Assembly (NCBI GenBank): GCA_944383335.1
Contig: CALWPD010000004.1
Span: 1-54,355 of the forward strand
DNA: 54,355 nt
Source of the DNA: an uncultured Clostridia bacterium
Lineage (GTDB): Bacteria > Bacillota > Clostridia > Christensenellales > UBA1242
Direction of reading: 5' to 3'
Both the position numbers and the translations under genes were made by a program. A model generated the notes under the pieces. The model was given only the letters and a program-made list of their open reading frames with translations, had not been told where the DNA came from and did no database searches. Positions within the stretch are counted from its first letter, which is position 1; each line of letters begins with the position of its first letter. This document shows positions 41,849-51,527 of this stretch, in pieces.

Positions 41849-42068
41849 GAGTGATGTTATTGTGAATAAACAATTCACAATAATAGGTATATGTGATGAT
41901 ATAGATATAAAAACAAAAACAAGACTTTTAGAGTTTGGCTTTTTTTGTGGACAAAAGGTTGTTGTAAGAAACAAGTCATTAAAAAAGGGAGTGTTGCTTG
42001 TTGAACTATCAAATCAAATGATTTCACTTAGAAAAAAAGAAGCATCTTGTGTGGTAGTTTATGGATGA
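41832..42068 (+). CDS. feoA: Ferrous iron transport protein A (FeoA-like)
   Basis: The 78-residue protein is an SH3-like FeoA domain. It has FTIIGICDDIDIKTKTRLLEFGFFCGQKVVV (shown here by its parts: IGICDDIDIKTKTRLLEFG and FCGQKVVVRN) and the end VELSNQMISLRKKEASCVVV. FeoA assists the FeoB iron transporter on the cytoplasmic side. The ATG at 41832 is in the nrdR terminator and has no ribosome site, so the true start may be a later TTG (41847) or GTG (41862) in the same frame. The last 8 bp overlap feoB, which supports coupled translation. Confidence 0.8.
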   Translation: MKNFFLSDVIVNKQFTIIGICDDIDIKTKTRLLEFGFFCGQKVVVRNKSLKKGVLLVELSNQMISLRKKEASCVVVYG

Positions 42069-44055
42069 AATTTTGATAGTTGGAAATCCAAATACTGGGA
42101 AAAGTACATTGTTTAACACTCTTACAGGAGAAAAAGTACACACGGGCAATTTTCATGGTGTAACTGTTTCTTTTACAAAAGCAGCATCAAAATACACAAA
42201 TATCTCATTTGTAGATTTGCCAGGATTATATAGTCTTTCTCCTAATAGCTATGAAGAGAAGGTTTCAGTCGATTACATTTTATCGCACAAAAATTCTGGT
42301 ATTTTGTGTTTATGCAATAATCAAACGCTTAGGAGAAATCTTCTTCTTGCAAATGAACTAATAAAGCTTGGAAGAAAAATTTTGCTTGTGATTAACGAAG
42401 TTGACAAGGATATTGAATTAAATTATGAAAAACTTCAAAAGAAGTTAGGTGTTATAGTTATCTCTTTAAAAGCAAATAATTTAAAAACATTTGGTAGTCT
42501 GTTTAATTTGTTGAGTGAGTTAAAACCTATAAACTCAAATACAAACGAAATAAACTTTTATAAGGAAAAAACACTTTGTGGATGCGAATATTATTGCAAA
42601 TTGCTACAGTGTGAGAAAACTGTAACAAATGAAAATCATAGATATTTGGAAAATTATATAAAATCTTATTATAATAAAATTGATGAAATATTAAAATATT
42701 GTGAGTATGAAACAAAAAAAATAGTAGGCAAAAGTAAAATAGATAAAATCATTTTGAATAAATATTTTTGTTTGCCAATATTTTTTTGTATTTTATTCTT
42801 TATATTTTATCTAACTTTTTTTAGTGTTGGAAAATTTTTATCGAACAATTTAAAATATTTTATACAAAACATAATTGGGGAAAAAGTAATTGACTTGTTA
42901 TATGATAATAGTGTTCCTGATTTTTTGATTTCACTAACAAAAGATGGGATATTTAATGGTGTTGGTAGTGTCGTAGCCTTTTTGCCACAAGTTGTATTGT
43001 TATTTATTTTTTTGGATATTCTTGAACAATCTGGCTATATTTCAAGGCTAGCATTTTGCCTTGATGACACGCTTAAAAATGTTGGGTTGTCGGGTAGAAG
43101 TGTTTATACTTTGATTATGGGTTTTGGTTGCAGTACAACTGCTTCTCTTACCGCTAGAAATATGAGTGATAAAAATGCAAAAATAAAAACAGCACTTTTA
43201 TCTCCATATATGAGTTGTAGCGCAAAATTACCCGTCTATGCTGTTATAGGTGGAGCATTCTTTGGCACACAAAATATTTTAATAATTGCACTTATCTACA
43301 CTTTAGGAGTTATTGTCGCACTTTTAATGAGTTTATTTTTAGAAAAAACCAAGTTACATTCCACTGAACAAACATTCATTATGGAGTTTCCGTCATATCA
43401 AAAGATATCTATAAAGCACACTATTTCTTACACTGTTGAAAGCGCAATTTCTTTTTTGACACGAATAGGCAGTGTAATCTTATCACTTTCAATAATTGTT
43501 TGGTTACTTATGAATGTTTCTTTTTCACTTACATATGTAAAATTTTCTGGGCAAAAAAGCATTCTTCAAACTCTTGGCGAAATACTTGCACCTTTATTTT
43601 CTCCGCTTGGCTTTTCTTCTTGGGGTATAGTAAGTGCATTGCTTGCGGGACTTATTGCCAAAGAAGTAATCGTTTCATCAATCGCTATTTTTAATGGTGT
43701 AAACACATCATCGATATCAGAAAGTATAATTTTAACTTCAAGCGTTGTCCATTTTACTCCTGCAAGCGCTATGAGTTTTATGATATTCTGCTTACTTTAT
43801 TGTCCTTGCATTTCGACACTAGCCACATTTAAAAAAGAAATAGGCATAAAGTGGACTGTATTTTCAATAATTTCTCAATTCATTATTGCATATATAATTT
43901 CAATGTTTACATATACACTTTTTAAAATAACTGAACTCTATGGATATTTTAGTGCAATAATTTGTGTTATTATTGCCTTTATATTGTTTTTTTCACTTAT
44001 ACGCTGTTTCAAATCAAAGAAAAGGTGTCTTTATTGTAATAAAAGGTGCAAGTAA
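42061..44055 (+). CDS. feoB: Ferrous iron transport protein B
   Basis: FeoB of 664 residues, a GTP-dependent ferrous iron importer of the cytoplasmic membrane. The G domain has G1 GNPNTGKSTLF at residues 7-17, G2 HGVTVS, G3 DLPGLYSLSP near 53, and G4 in the unusual form INEVD near 117 (normally NMxD). The membrane part has the Gate/FeoB_C segments, including GFGCSTTASLTARNM near 357 and PYMSCSAKLPVYAVIGGAFFG (Cys conserved). The C-terminus ends with CLYCNKRC, a small cysteine motif of unknown use. It overlaps feoA by 8 bp. No Fur or DtxR box was identified. Confidence 0.94.
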   Translation: MDEILIVGNPNTGKSTLFNTLTGEKVHTGNFHGVTVSFTKAASKYTNISFVDLPGLYSLSPNSYEEKVSVDYILSHKNSGILCLCNNQTLRRNLLLANELIKLGRKILLVINEVDKDIELNYEKLQKKLGVIVISLKANNLKTFGSLFNLLSELKPINSNTNEINFYKEKTLCGCEYYCKLLQCEKTVTNENHRYLENYIKSYYNKIDEILKYCEYETKKIVGKSKIDKIILNKYFCLPIFFCILFFIFYLTFFSVGKFLSNNLKYFIQNIIGEKVIDLLYDNSVPDFLISLTKDGIFNGVGSVVAFLPQVVLLFIFLDILEQSGYISRLAFCLDDTLKNVGLSGRSVYTLIMGFGCSTTASLTARNMSDKNAKIKTALLSPYMSCSAKLPVYAVIGGAFFGTQNILIIALIYTLGVIVALLMSLFLEKTKLHSTEQTFIMEFPSYQKISIKHTISYTVESAISFLTRIGSVILSLSIIVWLLMNVSFSLTYVKFSGQKSILQTLGEILAPLFSPLGFSSWGIVSALLAGLIAKEVIVSSIAIFNGVNTSSISESIILTSSVVHFTPASAMSFMIFCLLYCPCISTLATFKKEIGIKWTVFSIISQFIIAYIISMFTYTLFKITELYGYFSAIICVIIAFILFFSLIRCFKSKKRCLYCNKRCK

Positions 44056-44101
44056 TACATATTTGTTTGTATTTTGCAGATATTAATTAAAAGAGGTATT
44101 T

Positions 44102-44713
44102 ATGAATTTTTCTTTTGTTATAATGGGAACACTTGCAATATTATGTGCATTTGGAGTCTTTGAAGGGTTTATAAAAAATTGTGGACTAAATAGGCTTATA
44201 GTTTCTTTGTTTTCCCTAATTGGGGCAATTTTGTCGCTTATTGGAAGTGTTCAAATATGGGGATATAATATTTCTTTAAATGTTTTTAATTGTACTTTGG
44301 CTTTCGTTATGTTGCTTCCTCGGTTAAAGAATATAAAAAACATTATTTCTATGTTTATATGTTGTTTAATTATAATAGCCACATTTGTATGTTATAGCGC
44401 TTTTGATTTGACAAACTTTGAATATAACTTTGTACAACCTTATGTTTATATGTCAATTTGTATTGGACTTATATTTTCATTATTTGTAGATAATGTCAGT
44501 GCAGTATTCTGTGGATCATACATTGGCAGTATAATATTTGAGATTGTAACTTTTGATTTGTTTGGACAGAATATGAACTCTGGCTTTTTGCTTGGAGGAG
44601 AAATGATGATTACATCAATTATTATTATTTCTTTAAGCTATATATTGCTATTTAATTTTAAAAAACTTTTTGTAAATTTGAAAATTAAAAATAAGACAAA
44701 AACACTTAATTAA
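44102..44713 (+). CDS. Integral membrane protein of unknown function
   Basis: The 203-residue protein starts after AGAGG and is hydrophobic from end to end, with about six predicted membrane helices (including LIVSLFSLIGAILSLIGSV and VYMSICIGLIFSLFV) and a short basic tail (KKLFVNLKIKNKTK). No conserved polar residues that would suggest transport were noticed, and I do not recognise the family. It lies between feoB and der with a 46-bp gap to feoB, so it may be read as part of the iron operon. Without a database match no function can be given. Confidence 0.5.
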   Translation: MNFSFVIMGTLAILCAFGVFEGFIKNCGLNRLIVSLFSLIGAILSLIGSVQIWGYNISLNVFNCTLAFVMLLPRLKNIKNIISMFICCLIIIATFVCYSAFDLTNFEYNFVQPYVYMSICIGLIFSLFVDNVSAVFCGSYIGSIIFEIVTFDLFGQNMNSGFLLGGEMMITSIIIISLSYILLFNFKKLFVNLKIKNKTKTLN

Positions 44714-44715
44714 AC

Positions 44716-44744
44716 TTGTTAAAATTTGGGTTGTGTGCTATACT
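44716..44744 (+). promoter_or_regulatory. Promoter of der-plsY
   Basis: TTGTTA (44716-44721), 17-bp spacer, TATACT (44739-44744), with AAGGAG and the GTG at 44767 downstream. Confidence 0.65.
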
Positions 44745-44766
44745 TTAATCAAGGAGAGTATGTATT

Positions 44767-46086
44767 GTGGCAAAGCCATTAGTTGCGATAGTTGGACGCC
44801 CAAATGTTGGAAAAAGTACATTTTTTAATAAACTGTGTGGCAAGAGAATTAGTATTGTTGATGATTCTCCAGGTGTTACTCGTGATAGAATTTACGCTGA
44901 TGCTGAGTGGTGTGGACATAATTTTAGAGTTGTAGATACTGGCGGGATTGATATCAAAAGTGATGATGTTTTTCAAGATGCAATAAGAAATCAAGTTGAC
45001 ATTGCAATAGATTTTGCAGATGTTATTGTATTCATTGTGGATGGTAAAGAAGGACTTACACCTATAGATCAGGAAGTCGCACAGATATTGCGAAAAACTA
45101 ACAAAAAGGTGATTTTGGTCGTTAATAAACTTGATAATTTTGAAGTTGAAAAAAGCTATGAATTTTATTCGCTAGGCTTTGGTGAACCTTTTCCAGTTTC
45201 ATGTGAGCAAGCCAAAGGTTTGGGAGAGGTGCTTGATGAAATAGTATCAACTCTAGATAAATGTGATCTTAATGAAGAGCAAGACGCGATAAAAATTGCC
45301 ATTGTTGGACGTCCAAATGTTGGCAAAAGCAGTTTGACAAATAAAATACTCGGTTTTGATAGGACAGTTGTCAGTGATATTATGGGGACAACTCGTGATG
45401 CTATTGAAACAGAATTTGCCTATAATAAAGAAAAATATGCCGTGATTGATACAGCAGGACTTCGCAGACAGCGCAGTTATGACAAACAAAGTGTTGAGGG
45501 TTATTCTGTTATACGCTCTATGGAAGCTATAGAACGTGCAGATGTTGTTGTGGTTGTCTTTGATGCCACACAGGGTATAACTGAGCAGGATGTAAGAATT
45601 GCGGGGTACGTTCATGAAAAAGGTAAGCCAAGTGTTATAGTTATAAATAAGTGGGATATGGTGAATAAAAACACCTATACGATGAATGAATTTGAAAGTA
45701 ACCTTAAAGACGAACTTTCATTTATGGCATATTATAAAAGCATATATGTTTCGGCTGTAACAGGACAAAGACTTACTGGTATTATAGATTTAGTGAAAAT
45801 TGTATATGACAATTCAAGCAAAAAGATTGCAACTGGTAAGTTAAATGAATTATTAGGTGAGGCAATTCTTTCAAATGAACCTCCATATAAAAATGGGAAA
45901 AAATTAAAAATTAATTATATTACTCAAAAAGGTACCAATCCACCGACTTTTTTATTATTTTGTAATGATTCTTCACTTATGCATTTTTCATATCTTAGAT
46001 ATTTGGAAAATCGATTTAGACAAGCAATAGATTTTAGTGGAACGCCTATTAATTTTATAGTTCGCTCAAAGGGAGATAATAACTAA
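44767..46086 (+). CDS. der: Ribosome biogenesis GTPase Der (EngA)
   Basis: The 439-residue protein starts at GTG, 11 bases after AAGGAG. It has two GTPase domains in tandem. The first has GRPNVGKSTFFNKL near residue 10, DTGGID and NKLD; the second has GRPNVGKSSLTNKI near 182, DTAGLRRQR and NKWD. A C-terminal KH-like domain (about 355-439) ends the protein. Der is an essential GTPase for 50S subunit assembly. It is followed by plsY with one base between, a conserved pairing in Clostridia. Confidence 0.97.
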   Translation: MAKPLVAIVGRPNVGKSTFFNKLCGKRISIVDDSPGVTRDRIYADAEWCGHNFRVVDTGGIDIKSDDVFQDAIRNQVDIAIDFADVIVFIVDGKEGLTPIDQEVAQILRKTNKKVILVVNKLDNFEVEKSYEFYSLGFGEPFPVSCEQAKGLGEVLDEIVSTLDKCDLNEEQDAIKIAIVGRPNVGKSSLTNKILGFDRTVVSDIMGTTRDAIETEFAYNKEKYAVIDTAGLRRQRSYDKQSVEGYSVIRSMEAIERADVVVVVFDATQGITEQDVRIAGYVHEKGKPSVIVINKWDMVNKNTYTMNEFESNLKDELSFMAYYKSIYVSAVTGQRLTGIIDLVKIVYDNSSKKIATGKLNELLGEAILSNEPPYKNGKKLKINYITQKGTNPPTFLLFCNDSSLMHFSYLRYLENRFRQAIDFSGTPINFIVRSKGDNN

Positions 46087-46087
46087 T

Positions 46088-46810
46088 TTGGAAATATTAA
46101 AGTATGTAGTTTTAATTTTATGTGGATACATTTTGGGAAACATAAGCTCCGCTAAACTCATTTCGCGAAAAAATCATGATGATATAACAAAACACGGGAG
46201 TGGGAATCCAGGTTCCATGAATATGCTCAGAACATTTGGTTTTAAGTCTGGCATATTAACATTGTTTTTTGATGCATTAAAAGGTGCCATTCCTGCCATT
46301 CTTGGTTTTTTTATGTTTGGTGGGTATGTTAATAGTGAACTAAGTTATGTCGGGTTATACATTGGTGGAGCAAGTGCAGTTGTTGGACACTGTTTTCCAA
46401 TATTTTATAAGTTTAAGGGTGGGAAGGGTGTTGCAACGATGCTTGGAATGTTTGCTGTTGCAGAGCCATATTGGGCAATAATTATGTTTATTATTTGCTT
46501 TTTATATTTGGTGATATTTGATTATGGAGCTTTGACATCGTTTTTGTTTATCACTGCTTTAACTGTTGTAGAAGGATATAAGTTTCACGATAATGTTGTT
46601 ATTACAATAATACTATTTTGTTTATATTTTTTAATGTGGTTTATGCATAGAAAAAATATTACGAGACTTCTTGTGGGTACGGAAAATAAAGTTAATTTTA
46701 TTGATAAGTTAAAAAAAATAGGTCAAAAAGAATCTGTTTTATCTAGAAAAGAGCGTAAAAAAATAAAAAAAGAAAATTCCAAAAAAGAGAAAGAGCGTGA
46801 AATTGGTTAA
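46088..46810 (+). CDS. plsY: Glycerol-3-phosphate acyltransferase PlsY
   Basis: The 240-residue membrane enzyme transfers the acyl group from acyl phosphate (made by PlsX) to glycerol-3-phosphate. The start is TTG at 46088, with GGGAG at the end of der. The conserved motifs are GNISSAKLISR near residue 17, KHGSGNPGSMNMLRTFG near 35-51, GHCFPIFYKFKGGKGVAT near 97-114, and a histidine-containing cytoplasmic end. The tail beyond residue 200 is highly charged (SRKERKKIKKENSKKEKE) and longer than usual. plsX is 21 kb away, so the pathway is split over two loci. Confidence 0.93.
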   Translation: MEILKYVVLILCGYILGNISSAKLISRKNHDDITKHGSGNPGSMNMLRTFGFKSGILTLFFDALKGAIPAILGFFMFGGYVNSELSYVGLYIGGASAVVGHCFPIFYKFKGGKGVATMLGMFAVAEPYWAIIMFIICFLYLVIFDYGALTSFLFITALTVVEGYKFHDNVVITIILFCLYFLMWFMHRKNITRLLVGTENKVNFIDKLKKIGQKESVLSRKERKKIKKENSKKEKEREIG

Positions 46811-46818
46811 AAATTATA

Positions 46819-46847
46819 TAGACAAAATTATTGTTTTATGATAGAAT
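46819..46847 (+). promoter_or_regulatory. Promoter of small membrane protein gene
   Basis: TAGACA (46819-46824), 17-bp spacer, TAGAAT (46842-46847). Confidence 0.55.
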
Positions 46848-46874
46848 TCACGTACATTTTATGGAGATAGAAGT

Positions 46875-47216
46875 ATGAAAAAAATATATTTTTTTGTTTT
46901 GACTTTGATAACAACTGCTTTCGTTATTGGCCTTGCACTTCTTAAAGTCAATGAAGCATGTTCAAATCAATTATTCTCAATTCCAGCAAACGTTCAACCA
47001 TATGTTGATTATGCGGTTGATTATGGTGCTATGACTCTTTTGTGCTTGTTTGCTTTTGGTGGACTTGCTGGGAAGATAATTAAGTTTATAATAATAATTT
47101 TAATTGTGTTTGCAATCATTATATTTATTATTGCAACAACCGTGCCTGAATGGATTAGCGGACTTTTTGGTGGCGGTGATGCTGTAATAAAATTGTTTAC
47201 AAATATGCTTATGTAA
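46875..47216 (+). CDS. Small membrane protein, two or three helices
   Basis: The 113-residue protein starts 9 bases after TGGAG and has an N-terminal hydrophobic segment (IYFFVLTLITTAFVIGLALL), a central one (YGAMTLLCLFAFGGLAG) and a third (FIIIILIVFAIIIFIIATT), with a short Gly-rich end. It could be a signal-anchored membrane protein of the accessory type. No family was recognised and the cysteines (C29, C57) are not in a known pattern. A promoter precedes it and a terminator follows at 47215. Confidence 0.5.
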   Translation: MKKIYFFVLTLITTAFVIGLALLKVNEACSNQLFSIPANVQPYVDYAVDYGAMTLLCLFAFGGLAGKIIKFIIIILIVFAIIIFIIATTVPEWISGLFGGGDAVIKLFTNMLM

Positions 47217-47238
47217 AAAACTGCATATGCGGTTTTTT
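47215..47238 (+). terminator. Terminator before polA
   Basis: AAAACTGC-ATAT-GCGGTTTT (one G-T pair) followed by T. Confidence 0.8.
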
Positions 47239-47257
47239 ATTTTTAAAAAGGAAATTT

Positions 47258-49774
47258 ATGGAAAAACTTTTAGTAATAGATGGTAATAGTCTTGTGAATA
47301 GAGCATTTTATGCTTTGCCACTTTTAACAAATAAAGACGGAGAATATTCAAACGCTGTTTATGGCTTTGTTAATATTTTAGTTAAATGTATATCGGAAAT
47401 AAAGCCAGAATATATTTGTGTTGCTTTTGATCATTCAAGGCACACGTTTAGAACTGATATGTATGCAGAATATAAAGGGACAAGAAAAGATATGCCTTCT
47501 GAACTTAAAAGTCAAATGCCACTTTTAAAATCCCTTTTGAATTTGATGAATATTAAAATTTTTGAAGTCGCAAATGTTGAGGCGGATGATATTATTGGTA
47601 CTGTGGTTAAACATAGCGGTGTAAAGAATATTATAATCTCAGGTGATAGAGATGTTTTGCAACTTATTGATGGAAATACAGAAGTTTGGCTTACAAAAAA
47701 GGGAATTTCAGATGTAGAAAAGATAAATTTGGAGAATATTAAGGATGAGTTTGGAATTAGTCCAAGCCAAATTATAGACTTAAAAGCACTAATGGGTGAT
47801 AGTTCTGACAATATCCCTGGCGTTGCTGGAATAGGCTCGGTTACGGCCACGTCATTATTGAAACAGTACGTAACACTAGATAACATATATGCCAATATAG
47901 ACAAAATAACGGGTAAACTAAACGAAAAGCTTGCAGTAGGGAAAAATAATGCATATCTTTCATACAAACTTGCAACAATAAACACAAATTGTGATTTAGA
48001 TGTAAATATCCAACATTTTAAATATGATTTTCCTTTTAATGCAAAAGTTAAAGAATTTTTTGAAAAGTATCAATTTAGGTCGCTTCTTAGAAGGCAAGAA
48101 TTATTTTCGGAAAATGCTAACAATTTGCAATCTTCAGTCCGGAAAATAAAAGAGAATCGTATTGAATTAAAAGATGAAAACCATTTAAAAGAAATTTTAA
48201 ATGGAAAAATAGATTATTTAGCCTTTGATTTTCTAAAAGATATTGAGTTTGCGATAAATGATGAAGCAGTTTATTTTTTGTCATTGCAAGGAAATCTTTT
48301 TTCAACCATTGACGAGAGTGTTGTTTTGAAATATTTGAAACCCATTATTACTGATGAAAATATAATAAAAATAACATATGATTTAAAAGAGCATATGCAT
48401 AAAAATGATTTATTTTTAAACATCAAAGGAGAAGTTTTTGATATCAGTATTGCTCTTTATCTTATTCATGCAGGAGAAAAAATAGGCAAGGATATTATAA
48501 CGCAAGAATTTGGACTTTTGAGACAGGATTTGTTAAAACAAATGCAAAATTTAGGATTAATGTTTGTATATAATAATATTGAAATACCTTTAACATATGT
48601 GCTTTATAAAATGGAAAAGAATGGATTTTATATTAATTGCAAATATTTAACGGAATTAAATGAAAAATATAAAAACGAATTAAGTTTAATTCAATCACAA
48701 ATCTATGGTTATGCTAGTAAAGAGTTTAATTTAAATTCACCAAAACAAGTAGCGAGTATACTTTTTGATGAGCTGAAACTAAGCGATTATAACAATAAAA
48801 AACATTCAACAAGTAGTGAACATTTAAATTTACTTGTTGATAAACATCCTATTGTTTCTTTATTTATGAAATATCGAAAAATCCAAAAATTAGTTAGTGG
48901 ATATTTGGAGCCTTATACAAAGCTTGTTACTGAAAAAGGTGAATGCATTCACACTATATTTAATCAAACTCTAACCGCAACAGGAAGACTTTCTTCCAGT
49001 GAGCCTAATTTACAAAATTTACCGATAAGAGAAGAAGACGGAAGGAATCTTCGCAGACTTTTTATTTCAAGATTTCAAGATGGATGTATTGTCTCAGCAG
49101 ATTATAATCAAATAGAGCTTAGACTTTTAGCATCTTTTTCGAATGATGAGCATTTGATTGATGCATATTTAAATGGGGAAGATATCCACAGAGCTACTGC
49201 CGCAAGAATATTTGGGAAAGCATTGTGTGAAGTTACACAAAGTGAAAGGACATCTGCAAAGGCTGTCAATTTTGGAATTGTGTACGGAATCAGCCCATTT
49301 GGTTTATCAAATCAACTTGGTATATCTACAAAGGAAGCGAAAATTTTTATGGATAAATATCATTTCACTTATCCAAATGTTGCATCATATATGCAAAAAA
49401 ATATAGACTCAGCAAGAGCAAGCGGTATGAGTAGGACTATGTATGGTAGAATAAGGAAAATAAATGAGATACATTCTTTAAATAAAAATATTCAACAATT
49501 TGGCGAAAGGGTAGCAATGAATATGCCACTTCAAGGTAGTGCATCTGATATTATAAAGCTTGCAATGATAAAAGTGGATAGGCAGTTGATGCAAAAAAAA
49601 CTTAAATCAAAATTGATTTTACAAATTCATGATGAATTAATTGTTGATTGTGCCAAAGATGAAGAACAAATTGTTAAAGATATATTGAAGTCATGTATGG
49701 AAAATGTTGCAAAACTTAAAGTACCACTCGTTGTAAGTATAGGTAGTGGCAAAACTTGGTATGATGCAAAATAA
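47258..49774 (+). CDS. polA: DNA polymerase I
   Basis: The 838-residue enzyme begins 8 bases after AAGGA. The 5'-nuclease domain (about 1-290) is intact, with LVIDGNSLVNRAFYALP, DHSRHTFRTDMYAEYKG, VEADDIIGTV and GDSSDNIPGVAGIG. The middle 3'-5' exonuclease domain is degenerate: the Asp/Glu metal motif is not found (AFDFLKDIEF in its place), so proofreading is unlikely, as in Bacillus. The polymerase domain has motif A SADYNQIELRLL near 613, motif B RTSAKAVNFGIVYG near 664, and motif C QIHDELIVDC near 790. It is used in repair and primer removal. Confidence 0.96.
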   Translation: MEKLLVIDGNSLVNRAFYALPLLTNKDGEYSNAVYGFVNILVKCISEIKPEYICVAFDHSRHTFRTDMYAEYKGTRKDMPSELKSQMPLLKSLLNLMNIKIFEVANVEADDIIGTVVKHSGVKNIIISGDRDVLQLIDGNTEVWLTKKGISDVEKINLENIKDEFGISPSQIIDLKALMGDSSDNIPGVAGIGSVTATSLLKQYVTLDNIYANIDKITGKLNEKLAVGKNNAYLSYKLATINTNCDLDVNIQHFKYDFPFNAKVKEFFEKYQFRSLLRRQELFSENANNLQSSVRKIKENRIELKDENHLKEILNGKIDYLAFDFLKDIEFAINDEAVYFLSLQGNLFSTIDESVVLKYLKPIITDENIIKITYDLKEHMHKNDLFLNIKGEVFDISIALYLIHAGEKIGKDIITQEFGLLRQDLLKQMQNLGLMFVYNNIEIPLTYVLYKMEKNGFYINCKYLTELNEKYKNELSLIQSQIYGYASKEFNLNSPKQVASILFDELKLSDYNNKKHSTSSEHLNLLVDKHPIVSLFMKYRKIQKLVSGYLEPYTKLVTEKGECIHTIFNQTLTATGRLSSSEPNLQNLPIREEDGRNLRRLFISRFQDGCIVSADYNQIELRLLASFSNDEHLIDAYLNGEDIHRATAARIFGKALCEVTQSERTSAKAVNFGIVYGISPFGLSNQLGISTKEAKIFMDKYHFTYPNVASYMQKNIDSARASGMSRTMYGRIRKINEIHSLNKNIQQFGERVAMNMPLQGSASDIIKLAMIKVDRQLMQKKLKSKLILQIHDELIVDCAKDEEQIVKDILKSCMENVAKLKVPLVVSIGSGKTWYDAK

Positions 49775-49831
49775 AGTGTGTTTTTTGTTGATTAAATTGT
49801 TGATTGTTGGTAAAATAACCATGAGGAGGGA

Positions 49832-50314
49832 ATGATGAAAAAGAAAAGATTAATTACAAATATTGTTGCGGCTGGACTCGTTTTGGTGGCATTTGTTGGT
49901 GTTTTTCTTAATATGTGGACTTTATATACAAAAAATGAAATATTGAACCAAACGAAAGTTCTTGGAAATATCACTATTTTTGAGAACAATTTTCCAAACG
50001 ATGCCATATTTGGGACTATTTGTGAAGTTTTATTGATAATTGCACTTGTTTTGGGTTGTTTGTATGTAATTTGTTATCTTTTGGGCTTTGTTGGCATCGG
50101 TAAGATAAATTGGAACAAAGTTCTCAAACTTGTCGCTTTACTTGAAATTTTAATTGCTTTGGTTGCTATAATTTTTGGTATAATATTTTGCGTTTTACAA
50201 AGCAATATTAATGAATATTTATCAACAATATTGATTCCAAATATCGGTTTCTATATGCTGGCATTGGGCACGCTTTTATCGGGCGTAGTCGGAGTGTTTG
50301 CAAATAGGAAATAA
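49832..50314 (+). CDS. Four-helix membrane protein of unknown function
   Basis: The 160-residue protein starts after GAGGAGGG (ATGATG; the first ATG is used, the second is equally possible). It has four hydrophobic segments (about 8-28, 63-84, 98-120, 133-154) and the layout of small Bacillota membrane proteins with a short extracytoplasmic loop after the first helix. No motif with known function is visible. It lies alone between polA and a convergent desulfurase gene and shares with that gene a two-way terminator. Confidence 0.55.
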   Translation: MMKKKRLITNIVAAGLVLVAFVGVFLNMWTLYTKNEILNQTKVLGNITIFENNFPNDAIFGTICEVLLIIALVLGCLYVICYLLGFVGIGKINWNKVLKLVALLEILIALVAIIFGIIFCVLQSNINEYLSTILIPNIGFYMLALGTLLSGVVGVFANRK

Positions 50315-50322
50315 TGATTCTT

Positions 50323-50352
50323 AAAAAACTTGCCTTAATGGCAAGTTTTTTT
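50323..50352 (+). terminator. Two-way terminator between convergent genes
   Basis: AAAAAACTTGCC-TTAAT-GGCAAGTTTTTTT; both arms end in A/T runs, so it can stop transcription from either side. The stop codon of the minus-strand gene is within the T run. Confidence 0.85.
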
Positions 50353-51475
50353 AAAGTTTGGATATTTGTTTAATTGCTCGAATGAATTTTTCGCATTCTG
50401 TAAAAGTATTAAAATATGAAAGTGATGCTCGTACAACACCTTGTTCCAAAGTGTTTAAAAATCTATGTTTAAGTCCGGCGCAATGAAGTCCGCCTCGCAC
50501 ACATATGCCATATTTGTCATTTAATATTTGGCTCACTTCTGTGGAACCAAAATCTTTGATATTAAAACCAATTACTCCATAAGAATTATTGGGATGAGTG
50601 TAAACCTTCACACCATTTATTTGACTTAATTCAAAATTTAAATACGTTGACAAGTCGTCGATTTTTGAATTTATTTCGTCAAAATGACTTTTTACAAACT
50701 CAATTCCAGCTCCAAGTCCTAAAATGTTTGGTGTAGGCAAAGTACCACTTTCAAATCTTTCAAGCGATGTCGTTGGTTGATATAAATTTTCGCCCTCTGT
50801 ACCAGTTCCACCAAATCGAATCGGTTTTAAATCCACATTATTTGAGAAGCCTAGGACTCCAATACCTTGTGGTGAATAAAGTCCTTTGTGTGGAGCAAGC
50901 GCAAGCATATCTATGTTGCAATGTTTCATGTTGAGTTTTAAATGGCCAGCACTTTGTGCACCATCAACTAAAAACAATATATTTTTTTCTTTGCAGAATT
51001 TTCCAATGTTTTCAATATCTGCAATTTCTCCATCAACATTGGACATATTATTTACACAAACTAGATATGTGTTTTCTTTATAGTGCTTAGAAATGTCTTC
51101 CATGGTCAAAGTGCCGGGTTTTGAAGGTGTTGCGACAGAGATTTGTATATTATGTTTTTTTGCCATTTCAAATATAGGTCGTGTACTTGCATTATGATCA
51201 TTTGAAGTACAAATAATATGTCCACCGTTTTTTATTGTGCCCAAGATTGCAAGGTTAAGGGCGTCAGTGCAGTTTTCTGTATAAACTACATTATCGGCAT
51301 TGATGAAGTTTTTGATACATTCTCGGATAGATTCAACTTTATTTGCACACATCATGCTAAGTTTGTGCCCACTGCGTCCGGGGTTTGCACTGTACTTTGT
51401 TAATCCTTCTAAAACTGCGTTTATAACTTCCTTTGGCTTTACCATTGTGGTTGCACTGTTATCAAAATATATCAT
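50351..51475 (-). CDS. Cysteine desulfurase-like class V aminotransferase (SufS/CsdA type)
   Basis: The 374-residue PLP enzyme starts MIYFDNSATTMVKPKEV, the usual N-terminus of the NifS-like group. Features are the PLP-binding segment ALAPHKGLYSPQG with the lysine near residue 197 and the C-terminal RGGLHCAGLKHRF with the sulfur-accepting cysteine near 332, in the SufS-type R-x-G-x-HC context. It would remove sulfur (or selenium) from cysteine (or selenocysteine). It is divergent from a DUF3343 gene; that family is a proposed sulfur or selenium carrier, and such pairings are known in Clostridia. No selD or yedF is in the window, so which element is moved is open. Confidence 0.85.
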   Translation of the reverse strand: MIYFDNSATTMVKPKEVINAVLEGLTKYSANPGRSGHKLSMMCANKVESIRECIKNFINADNVVYTENCTDALNLAILGTIKNGGHIICTSNDHNASTRPIFEMAKKHNIQISVATPSKPGTLTMEDISKHYKENTYLVCVNNMSNVDGEIADIENIGKFCKEKNILFLVDGAQSAGHLKLNMKHCNIDMLALAPHKGLYSPQGIGVLGFSNNVDLKPIRFGGTGTEGENLYQPTTSLERFESGTLPTPNILGLGAGIEFVKSHFDEINSKIDDLSTYLNFELSQINGVKVYTHPNNSYGVIGFNIKDFGSTEVSQILNDKYGICVRGGLHCAGLKHRFLNTLEQGVVRASLSYFNTFTECEKFIRAIKQISKL

Positions 51476-51527
51476 ATAGTAATATGATATGAAATAATAT
51501 CAAAAGTTGACTACAAAGGAGGATATA

